Assembly: GCA_023449275.1 (NCBI GenBank)
Contig: JAEXJM010000020.1
Coordinates: 1 to 64,000, forward strand
Source: Pseudomonadota bacterium
GTDB taxonomy: Bacteria > Pseudomonadota > Gammaproteobacteria > Burkholderiales > Burkholderiaceae_D
DNA length: 64,000 bases
Direction of reading: 5' to 3'
Below the pieces are notes generated by a model, which was not told where the DNA came from, searched no databases, and worked only from the letters and a program-made list of their open reading frames with translations. The translations under genes were made by a program, and so were the position numbers. Shown piece after piece: positions 45,002-54,700 of the stretch. The stretch's first letter is position 1, and each line of letters opens with the position of its first letter.

Positions 45002-45922
45002 TCAGGCTTGCATGGCAAGGACGAGGCCGATCATGACGGTCAGGCTGATCACGATCGATATGGACAGTGTCAGGCTGGAAAGGGCTCCATCGCTACCGCA
45101 GCGTTCGGTATAAATCGGTGCCAGAGAGGTGACCGGAGCGAAGGCGACGACAGCCAGAACCTGCCGGACCTCCAGTGAAAAAGGCAGGAAAAAATACAGC
45201 ATGGCCGAGAATGCCGCCCCGAACAGGACACGCAAACCCAGAACCCCGAACATGGTCCGGTATTTGTCGGCACGAGTCCGGAATTCGAACATCATGCCGA
45301 TCAGCAGCAGGGCCAGGAAACTGTTGGCGGATGCAAGCGGTTCGACGAGCGTGATGACCGTATCGGGAACCGGGATGTCCAGCATGACCAGTACCAGCAT
45401 CAGCATATAGGTATCGAACGGAATCGAACTGACGAATTTTCGCAGCAGGGTACCAGGCCCCTGCTTTTCATCCGGATTTGTCTGAAGGAAAGTGGAAGTG
45501 AAGGCGAACGATCCTCCGGTGACCATGAAGGCATTTCCGATGTCGAACAGGCAGGCGATGATCATGCCGCCGGGCCCGAAAAAATTCTGGACGAAGGGCA
45601 GGGCGAAGCAGCCGATATTGAAACCACAGACGTTGATCATGGAAAACGCCCGTTTGTCTTTTTGACGGTGACGGCTGATGAGCCAGACGAAGAGCATCGG
45701 GATCAGGCTGCATAAAAAGCCGAGCAGGATGATCAGGAAAAGGGAGGTGTCCCGTTTGAACGTGCCGAAAGCATGAATGACCGTGGCCGGAAGGGTGACA
45801 TTCAGGAGGATGAAGGCAATGATCTGGTGGTTTTTGGGATCTTTGAAAACCAGTTTCTTGAGCACGTATCCCAAAACAATGATCAGGATAAAGGACAATG
45901 CCTTGAGGAGAACGACACCCAT
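45002..45922 (-). CDS. AEC family transporter
   Basis: A 306-residue inner-membrane protein of the auxin efflux carrier (Mem_trans) family with about ten hydrophobic helices. The first is VVLLKALSFILIIVLGYVLK. FILLNVTLPATVIHAF with its broken-helix proline is family-typical, as is the NVCGFNIGCFALPFVQNFFG segment. The ATG at 45922 is used, and a GTG two codons earlier is possible. Relatives move malonate, malate or other small organic acids, so a carboxylate substrate is plausible but not shown. Single gene between prfB and xth. Confidence 0.85.
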   Translation of the reverse strand: MGVVLLKALSFILIIVLGYVLKKLVFKDPKNHQIIAFILLNVTLPATVIHAFGTFKRDTSLFLIILLGFLCSLIPMLFVWLISRHRQKDKRAFSMINVCGFNIGCFALPFVQNFFGPGGMIIACLFDIGNAFMVTGGSFAFTSTFLQTNPDEKQGPGTLLRKFVSSIPFDTYMLMLVLVMLDIPVPDTVITLVEPLASANSFLALLLIGMMFEFRTRADKYRTMFGVLGLRVLFGAAFSAMLYFFLPFSLEVRQVLAVVAFAPVTSLAPIYTERCGSDGALSSLTLSISIVISLTVMIGLVLAMQA

Positions 45923-46024
45923 GAACACTTTCAGAATCCGGGAAATTCCCTATTGTAACTTTTTGACGGTTTCTGAACCAGCACCTTGTCTGGAAGGCGC
46001 TGATTGACATTGACAGAAAAACGT

Positions 46025-46798
46025 TCAGGATCCCATGTCCAGTTCGGCAATGACGGGCGTATGGTCGGATGGCTGCGTCCATTTGCGTGGGGCGCGGTCG
46101 ATCGTACAGGCTGTACAGTGTGGCGTGAGTGCTTTGGAAAGCAGGATATGGTCGATCCGCAATCCCCTGTTTTTCTGGAAACCCAGCTGTCGGTAATCCC
46201 ACCAGCTGTAGGATTTTTCCGGTTGTTCGAAAAGCCGGTAGGCATCGGTAAAATCCAGTTCCTGCAGGGCACGGAAAGCGTCCCGTTCCGGTTGGGAAAC
46301 CAGTACATTGCCTTCCCATGCGACCGGATCGTAAACATCACGGTCTTCCGGCGCGATATTGTAGTCGCCAAGAAGGGCCAGATAAGGATGCTTTTCTCGT
46401 TCTTCTGCCAGCCATTCGGTCAGGGAGCGCAGCCAGTTCAGTTTGTACGAATATTTTTCCGATCCGACGGCCTGTCCGTTGGGAACGTAAGCGCAGACAA
46501 TACGGATATCACCGAACGTCGCGGCAAGGAGGCGCTGCTGTTCATCCGGGAAAAGCGGGTTGTTTTTGACGATATCCGTAGCCGGTTTTCTGGACAGGAT
46601 CGCCACACCGTTATAGGTCTTTTGTCCCGTGAAAGCGACCTGATAGCCAGCCGCTTCAATTTCCATCACGGGGAATTTGTCGTCTGTGAGTTTCGTTTCC
46701 TGAAGGCAGAGGATATCGACAGGGTTGCCTTCCAGCCATTGCAAGACATGCGGCAGGCGGACTTTGAGTGAATTGACGTTCCAGGTGGCTATCTTCAT
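46025..46798 (-). CDS. xth: Exodeoxyribonuclease III
   Basis: AP endonuclease / 3'-5' exonuclease of 257 residues for base excision repair. Endonuclease-exonuclease-phosphatase fold: MKIATWNVNSLKVRLPHVL, metal glutamate in CLQETKL, GDYNIAPEDRDVYDP and the catalytic His in PSDHTPVIAEL. Full length, transcribed alone. Confidence 0.95.
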   Translation of the reverse strand: MKIATWNVNSLKVRLPHVLQWLEGNPVDILCLQETKLTDDKFPVMEIEAAGYQVAFTGQKTYNGVAILSRKPATDIVKNNPLFPDEQQRLLAATFGDIRIVCAYVPNGQAVGSEKYSYKLNWLRSLTEWLAEEREKHPYLALLGDYNIAPEDRDVYDPVAWEGNVLVSQPERDAFRALQELDFTDAYRLFEQPEKSYSWWDYRQLGFQKNRGLRIDHILLSKALTPHCTACTIDRAPRKWTQPSDHTPVIAELDMGS

Positions 46799-47228
46799 GA
46801 TTTTTTACTATTTATTTAAATCAAACGGTTAATTTGATTGTTTTTGCTGTTTTCGTTTCTGGCTACGCAATTGGCTACCTGTAAATCATGCGTCACAAGA
46901 AACACTATGAGACTGAACATCATTCAATCAGCCAATCAGGGCTGTCAGCAATTATGCCGCTTGTTCTTGGTGATGGCCTGACAAGCGGCAAGTCGCACGA
47001 TTTGATCAGCCTGTAAATGGTAGCACGAGTTGCAACGGAGCCGTTTTGAGACTGTCAAATCTGGTGTTTGGCGAAATGCAGTGGGCATGATGCAAAAATG
47101 ATGAAAAACAGGAAAAAAATCTTCAGCTATCAAGAAACGTGATGAATAAGCTTATGGGTTTTACAGCCGCGCTAGAATGGGCATGTCCCTGTTTCATTAA
47201 AAAAGTAACGTGAAAGGCTTTGCCCGAA
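46799..47228. other. Gene-poor region between xth and a small membrane ORF
   Basis: 430 bases. Short open frames on both strands have no family resemblance. Near 46863-46880 the hexamer GGCTAC occurs twice, 12 bases apart. The stretch 46900-47110 reads like decayed coding sequence, but no parent gene could be named. No tRNA, repeat array or terminator was recognised. Confidence 0.4.
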
Positions 47229-47614
47229 ATGGCTGATGAAAACATGCTACCGGAAAAAACGATCTGCCCGATCTTTCTCAGGACAGCACGAAAAGTGTCG
47301 GAGGTTTGCAGGCTTTCCTCATAGTCGTTTTGATGGTATTGAGTCTATTGGCGAATATCGGCATGCTGGCGAAAGAATTCAGTGATGCGGAAAGGGAAAA
47401 ACCGCTGGTATTGATAGTTGGGCCTTACGTGCAGTGCAAGTGGTTTTTCCGGAGGGATCCTTATTGTTTCAGCCATCAGCGCTGGTATGGGATGCGTGCT
47501 CTGAAAGAACCACACGGAACATTTGTGAAATCCATTTTTTGGGCTGGGATCTGGACGGCTTACCTGCTCAAATCGGGACGCGTCAGAAACACTTACGTCC
47601 GCGAAAATCCTTAA
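47229..47614 (+). pseudogene. Small membrane protein ORF, apparently frameshifted at an A6 run
   Basis: From the ATG at 47229 one frame reads MADENMLPEKTICPIF and stops after 31 codons (TAG). One more A in the run at 47254-47259 would join the first ten codons to a second frame. That frame continues through DLPDLSQDSTKSVGGLQAF, a membrane helix (LIVVLMVLSLLANIGMLA) and a polar, aromatic C-terminal half to 47614, about 128 residues in all. Alternatives are true decay, translational slippage on the A-run, or a start at the TTG 47306, which has a GGAGG only one base away. The family is not recognised. Confidence 0.45.
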
Positions 47615-47648
47615 ACGCTCTTCCATACGTCGGCTTTCAGACCGGAGG

Positions 47649-48581
47649 TCACATCAGCTCGATGACCACAAAACTCAGGGTGCTGATAAATATCCAGAGG
47701 ATGACGCCGAACAAAATCGCCCTGACGCCCACTTTTCTGATGACATCCAGAGACAGGTCGGTACCGATCAGAAAGAGGGTGACGGCAAAGCCGGTACTGG
47801 CGACTGTCAGGATGTTTTCGACCAGCAACAGGGGCAGCGGCAGGAAGGTATTGGCGATCATCGCCAGCGCGAAGAAGAGGATGAACCACGGTTTGTAAAC
47901 CTTGTCGGTTTTCTGTTTGAAAATGAACGAGGTCACAATGGCGACCGGGATGATCCAGAGCGCACGGGTCAACTTGACGGTCGTCGCCACTTTCAGCGCT
48001 TCTTCACCATAGGCCGCGCCTGCCCCGACGACAGACGAAACGTCATGAATCGCGATGGCCGCCCATGTACCGAATTGCGATTGGCTCATGTCGAAATGGT
48101 GTCCCATGATCGGGAAGATGAACAGCGCGATGGCGTTCAGGATGAATACGGTTCCGATGGAGACGGAGATTTCCGAATCCTTCGCTTTCACGATCGGGGC
48201 GACAGCGGCAATGGCACTCCCGCCGCAGATGGCTGTTCCGGCTGAAATCAGGTAGGCGATGGTTCTTTCCAGTTTAAACAGCTTGCCGAGCAAAACGCCG
48301 AGCAACAAAACCCCGAAAACGGAAACGATCGTGAAAATGATGCCTTCCCTGCCCGCCTTCAACGCCTCATACATGTTCATACCGAAACCGAGACCGACCA
48401 CGGAAAACTGAAGCAGATATTTGGAGGCTTTTTTGCTGACCTCGGGATAGGGGTTTTTGAAGACCAGTGCAAAGGCAAGGCCCATGAAAAGAGCGACCGG
48501 TATGGAGATGAAGGGCGTCAGACAAAGGACGAGCAGGATGAAGAAGATGGCTTTGTTGACTGGCGTGTTTTCTTTGAACAT
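47649..48581 (-). CDS. YeiH/UPF0324 family putative sulfate exporter
   Basis: A 310-residue inner-membrane protein with about ten hydrophobic helices. Family motifs are LQFSVVGLGFGMN, the ISAGTAICGGSAIAAVAPIV loop and AIAIHDVSSVVGAGAAYG, followed by TVKLTRALWIIPVAI. Members related to the taurine-degradation exporter TauZ are proposed to export sulfate or sulfite. The substrate here is not testable from the sequence. Convergent with the small ORF at 47229-47614, with only 34 bases between. Confidence 0.88.
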   Translation of the reverse strand: MFKENTPVNKAIFFILLVLCLTPFISIPVALFMGLAFALVFKNPYPEVSKKASKYLLQFSVVGLGFGMNMYEALKAGREGIIFTIVSVFGVLLLGVLLGKLFKLERTIAYLISAGTAICGGSAIAAVAPIVKAKDSEISVSIGTVFILNAIALFIFPIMGHHFDMSQSQFGTWAAIAIHDVSSVVGAGAAYGEEALKVATTVKLTRALWIIPVAIVTSFIFKQKTDKVYKPWFILFFALAMIANTFLPLPLLLVENILTVASTGFAVTLFLIGTDLSLDVIRKVGVRAILFGVILWIFISTLSFVVIELM

Positions 48582-48734
48582 AAAAGGATCACTTCGCAGT
48601 GTCGGCGAAATCGTGTTTCGGATTAAAGCGCGGTCTGCCGGATGAATTTGTCGCTATGATACAGGATGAAACCCTTTTCAGCCTGCCTTGGGGAAACCGC
48701 GGGATTTTCCATTCTGTCCGGAAAAAGCCGTTCA

Positions 48735-48772
48735 CGATGGCGGATTCCTGTCATTTGAGGAATCCGCCATCG
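48735..48772 (-). terminator. Strong hairpin at the end of the glucan synthase gene
   Basis: CGATGGCGGATTCC (48735-48748) and GGAATCCGCCATCG (48759-48772) form a perfect 14-bp stem with a 10-base loop, 13 bases past the stop codon. A modest T-rich stretch follows on the minus strand after about 10 bases. It probably ends the transcript or protects its 3' end. Confidence 0.6.
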
Positions 48773-48784
48773 TATTCGGCCCGT

Positions 48785-51700
48785 TCAGACTGGCGTGAAA
48801 GAAGCGGAGCCGGTTTCGTTCCGTCCGGCTTTCACGCTGACCTGATGGTCTTTCTGGTCGTCTTCCAGCGGGATCGAGGCTGTCGTTTGCTTGACGTCAT
48901 CGAGCCAGACTTCCGTTTCCGCCAAATCCGTCCCGGCCGTTACCGTGATGTGGTAAACCGTGTTTTTATACCGGTAATCCACTTCCGCAGTCGTCCATTC
49001 GGAAGGCAGGCACGGAACGAAAACAAGATACCCGTTTTCCAGCCGTATGCCCAAAAGCGATTCCAGGATCAGGCGGTACATCCATCCGGACGAGCCCGTG
49101 TACCACGACCAGCCGCCGCGTCCGGTATGCGGCGAGATGGCATACACATCAGCCGCGACGACATATGGCTCGACCTTGTAGAGCGCCGTTTCATCGGCGG
49201 TCAGGCCGTGGTTGACCGGGTTGATGATCGAAAACAGTTCCCATGCCAGATCGGTATTGCCCATTTTCGCAAAGGCCATCGATGCCCAGATGGCGGCATG
49301 TGTGTACTGGCCACCGTTTTCGCGGACACCCGGTACATAGCCCTTGATATAACCCGGATTGAGGTCGGATTTGTCAAAGGGTGGATCGAGCAGCTGGATG
49401 AGTTTTGTGTCCCGTTTGACGAGCCGTTCGTTCAGGGACTGCATGGCTTGCAGCGTCCGTTCCTTTTCTCCGGCTTCCGAGAGGACAGACCAGCTTTGCG
49501 AGATCGAGTCGGTCGTGCATTCCTCGTTCATACGCGAGCCGAGAGGCGTGCCATCGTCGAAATAGGCACGACGGTACCACTGTCCGTCCCATGCATTCTG
49601 TTCGATATGCAATTGCAGGGTTTTGGCTTCCTGGCGGCATTGTTCCGCGAATTTTGTGTCGCCGAGCTTGTCTGCCAGTTCGGCATATTCATTCAGGACA
49701 CGGTACAGGAAGAAACCCAGCCAGACGCTTTCGCCCTTGCCCTGGATGCCGACACGGTCCATGCCGTCGTTCCAGTCACCGGAACCCATCAGCGGCAGGC
49801 CATGAACCCCGAAGCGCAAGCCATGCCGGATGGAACGGACACAATGTTCGTAAACCGTCCCTTCTTCAGGCGAACGCTGCGGCAGGTCGTAATAGGATTC
49901 CTCGTCGTCCGGTACCGAACGGCCTTCCAGGAAAAATCGTTTCTCGTCGAGGATGCTCATGTCGCCAGTCGTCGTGATATAGCGGCAAAGCGCCAGAGGC
50001 AACCACAGGTAATCGTCCGAGCAGCGTGTGCGGACGCCACGGCCTGACGGCGGATGCCACCAGTGCTGGACATCGCCCTCGACGAACTGGCGTTCGCAGC
50101 AGAGCAGGATCTGGTTCCGCAAAAGCGCCGGTTCGGTATGGATGACGGACATGGCGTCCTGTAACTGGTCGCGGAAACCGAATGCCCCGCCGGACTGATA
50201 AAAGCCACTTCGTGCCCACAGGCGACAGGCGATCGTCTGGTACATCAGCCAGCCGTTCGCGAGGACGTTCAGGGAAGTATCCGGCGTCTTGATGGTGACG
50301 GCGGACAGGGTTTTTTCCCAGTATTTCTGAACCTGAAGCAGGGCCAGTTCCGCCGCTTCGGTACTGCGGTAGCGATGGACATACTGGCTGGCGTCGGCAC
50401 TTCTTCTGCCTGCGGTACCGAGCATGAACTGGATTTCCTTTTCGGCTCCGGCAGCCAGCGTGAACGGGACATGAATCGCGCCGCAGGGATCGTATCCCGC
50501 ACCGACCCTGTTGGACAGGTAGGCGCGCGACATGGCGGCCGGATTTTTCAGGGTATTGTTGCGTCCGATGAATTCTGTCCGGTTGCCCGTGACTGTCCGG
50601 TTTGGCGTGTTGACGGTGAAGAAGGCGATCCGGTCGGCGAATTCCGTATTGTACGGATTGCGTGCGAAGAGCGCGCCGCTGACGGGATCGATTTCCGTGA
50701 TGACGCTCATCTGCGTTTTTTCGCGCAATTCACCCATGACCCATTCGACGTAACCGGTGGCGGAAAGGGAACGGCTGCTGCCGGATTCGTTTTTGATTTT
50801 CAGGACGGAATACTTGATGCTGTTTTCCAGAGCCACATAAATCCAGAGTTCGGAGCATATGCCGTCTTCGACGTGTTCGAAAACGCTGTACCCGAAACCG
50901 TGTCTGCTGAGGTATTCCCCACGGCCACGGCACGGAAGCGGCGTCGGCGACCAGTAATGGCCGGTTTCCTCGTCGCGCAGGTAAAAGGCTTCGCCACTGA
51001 TATCGGACACCGGATCGTTTTCCCATGGCGTAATGCGAAATTCATGGGCGTTGATATCCCATGTATAGGATTGTCCGCTTTCACTGACAATCGTGCCGAA
51101 AGTGGCATTCGCCAGTACGTTGACCCAGGGTGCCGGAGTGCTTGTGTCTTCCTTCAGGTGGATGATGTATTCGTTCGCCTTTTCCGAATAGCCTCCGAGG
51201 CCGTTATTCAACAGATCATTTCGGGCAGGCAGTTTGGGCGGTTCGGTCGGGATATAGGAACGGGTCGTATGCATCGGCAGCAATTTGCGGCGTTCCTTGC
51301 GTTCGCTGCGCCGGATCTGCAGGGCGAGCGGGCCGTCCATATCCGAGATGATGATCCGGGCGACAGAGGAGATCAGTGTCCGGTCTTCCGGTGAGATCTG
51401 GTCGGCCTGACGGACGAAAATGCCGCCCGGTTCGTTCAGCTCTGTCGCCAGATGGGTCGAGGAGATCAGGCCCATGATCTGTTCCTGAAGGACTTGCCGG
51501 TAACCGACGTAATCCTCGTTCCAGATGACGAGATCGACTTTCAGGCCCTTCATGTGCCACCAGGCATGTGCCTGAATCATCTGACGGATGATGTCCAGAT
51601 TTTCCTGTGCGTGGATTTTGACCAGTACGATCGGCAAATCGCCGGATATCGCATAACTCCAGAGGCCGGACTGCCCGCGGTTGTTTTTGGACAGAACCGA

Positions 51701-54700
51701 ACTGTCCGCACGGTAGGCGGGGTTCGGATAGATGACCGAACCGGCAAGCCGGGCATAAAGCTGGGCATCGGATTCGTCGGCGTTCAACTGGTGCAGGAAA
51801 GCCTGATTGTGCGTCCACGCCATCTCGAAAACCCGGTCGGCCAGATAGCGGTCGTCGTATTTGTCGATCAGGCGCAGGCTTTCTTCCCTGTCGGTGGTGA
51901 TTCCGGCGACGTAGTCGATCACGACGGATTCTTCCGGTTCCAGTACCAGTTGGCAGCGCAGGACGGCGACAGGATCGAGTACGGAACCCTGACTGTCGGA
52001 CAAGGGTTCCTGACTGGTGAGAGCGGCAGGATTTGAAACGGTGTTCATGCGCCCGAGGAATCTGCTCCGGTCGGTTTCATAGGAAATGTCTTTGGGTTTC
52101 TTGTCGTGAATGACCATCATGGAAAAGGCGTAGGGCGGTTTTTCCGTGACCGAACGCGGCCTTCTCGTGCTGATGATCGCATTGAATTCCGGCACGATTT
52201 CCGTCTGGACAAACAGCTTGGAAAATGCCGGATGGGACAGGTCGGCAATGGCGGCGGCAATGACCGTTTCCGAATAGCTGGTCAATTCGATCGTGCGCTT
52301 CTTTCCGGAGCGGTTCGTGATTTTGTGGCGCCGCAGTTCGATGTCATCCTCAGGTGAAACGACGACTTCGCAATGGGTTTCGATACCATTGGCAAGGCAA
52401 CGGTATTCCGCCCGGCCTTCCGAGAATATCGTTTCATACCTGGCGTTTTCTTTCCCGACAGGCTGGTAGGCGGTAGACCAGAAATCCCCGTCGTCCAGAT
52501 CGCGCAGATAAAAGAACGTACCCCAATTGTCCTGCGTCGTATCCGGTTTCCAGCGCGTGACGGCAATGTCTTTCCAGTGGCTGTATCCGCCCCCGGCGTG
52601 GGTCGCCATGACATGGTAGGAACCGTTGGAAAGCAGTTGTACTTCCGGAATGCGCGTATCAGCCGAGGTGTAAACCCGGGTCGGCAACTCGGCCGGGATG
52701 GAAGCCATCTGGGTTTTTGCCAGATTCGGCGCCCGTTCATAGTAGGCAATCGTTTTCGGAATGCGTTCATGCAGAAGCGGCAGGGTCGCCTGCAACCAGG
52801 GATCGGCGGCAAAGCGTCTTTGCATCGGCTGGTCGAGCAGGCAGGACAAAAGCGAAAGAAATCCCATACCCTGATGGTGGGCCATGTAGGAGCGGACAAT
52901 GGCGTAATTCTGGCCGCGTGTAAGGCGTGCCTGCGTGTAGTCGATGGCCTCGAACAGCCCGTATTGTCCGGAAAAACCCTTGTCCTCCAGTTCGATCAGG
53001 TTATTGCACGCCATGTCGGGTTCGATCATGACGGATAGCATGGTGGCGTACGGCGCGATGACGAGATCGTCCGCCAGTCCGCGTTTCAGCCCGAGTCCCG
53101 GTACACCGAAAGCGCGGTACTGATAATTCAGGCGTGCATCGAAGGCATAATAACCGGATTCCGAAATCCCCCAGGGGACGCCGCGCTGTTTGCCATAATC
53201 CCTTTGCCTCATGACGGCGGCCTTGTGGGTCTGATCGAGAAGGGTGCTTTCATAACTCGGCATGACCAGATGCGGCATCAGGTATTCGAACATCGATCCG
53301 CTCCATGACAGGAGAATCGGATCGCCTCCGATAACCGTCATCATGCGGCCCAGTGCAAACCAGTTTTCCTGCGGGATCTGTCCCTGCGCAATGGCGATGA
53401 AACTGGTCAGGCGTGCCTCGGATGCCAGAAGATCGTAGTAACTGTTGTCGATCTTGCGGTCGGTGATGTTGTAACCGATGGAAAGCAGGTTCGTCGAATG
53501 GTCATAGAGGAAAGCGAAATCCATCTGTGAAAAGCCGTCGATCTGGCTGATCAGGTTCGCGAGAGAATCGAGCCGTTGCCGCGCCTCTTTCGAAGCCTGC
53601 TGGACGTGGAGCGACAATTCTTCGAGCAGTTCCTGTTCCTCTTTCGTCGCTTTTTTCTTCATCTCTTCGACAATCGGGACGAAATGTTCCGGCAATTCCG
53701 AGAGTTGTTGCAGGCTCATGTCACGGTTCAGTTCGGGAATGAAATCGGGCTTGTGCCGCCAGCCGTCAAGATTGACCCAGGGGGCCAGATTCGCCATTTC
53801 ATCCAGATGCTGGTTGCACTGGCTCAAAAGGGCATTGCTCCAGAAGCCGGACAGGGTTTTCCGGTCGCGTGCCGTGATGGGAACGAGCGTTACCAGTGTT
53901 TCGACAAGGCTGTGCAGCAAGTCGACTCGCTGCCTGAGAGTCAGTTTCGGCTGCTTTTCGTATTTGGACAGCTTGCGGTCGATATCGACGATTTGTGCAT
54001 GGTACTGGTCATCGCTTTCATCGCGCAGCAGTTCGAATGTATCGCGCAGTCCGTCAGTCAGGCGGCTGGTCAGAGCCATCCGGTTTTTCTGTTCAGACAG
54101 GCCGGACTTCAGGGTAATCAGGTGGCCGGCCAGATTGCCGCTGTCCACCGAGGATATGTAAATCGGGTTCTGGAGCGGTTTCAGGGTCTTGGTATCGTAC
54201 CAGTTATAGAAATGCCCCCGGTAACGCTCCAGCTTGCCCATTGAACCGAGCGTGTTGGACAGGCGCGTGATCAGGTGGCTTGTGGGAATATAGCCGAAAT
54301 CGTTTGCACCCAGATAGGAAAGGAGGGCCAGACCGATATTGGTCGGCGAAGTCCGGTGTGCGACGACGATTTCAGGCCCGGGCTTGACGTTCGCATCGTT
54401 GGTCAGTTTGTCGGTCGGTGACGAAAACGTGGGCATTTCCTGAATATTGTCCGGCGGAAGCCAGTTATCTTCCGCACCGGCATAGGCATCGAAAAACGAC
54501 CATATTTTTCTGGACAGCTTCCGGAGAAACAGTTTCTGCCTGTCCGACAGTTCGCGGACTTCTTTTGCATGGGGCAGACTGATTTTCCAGGCGATGACGG
54601 GAGAGATCAGCCAGAAAAAGATGAACAGGCTGGCATACGCGAACGTATCGGAACGGAAAGTCGAAACGGCAAAAGCCAGAGCCACGGCGTAAACCGGTGC

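Noticed and set aside
46863..46880. GGCTAC repeated 12 bases apart as a possible attachment site
   Set aside because: Too short, no integrase, no tRNA and no matching copy at another island edge.
46945..47133. A 62-codon minus-strand ORF
   Set aside because: No ribosome site, no family resemblance, and isolated in a gene-poor stretch. Treated as part of a possibly decayed region.
48599..50047. A 482-codon open frame on the plus strand
   Set aside because: Antisense to the GH94 end of the glucan synthase and running across the hairpin at 48735-48772. No recognisable domain.
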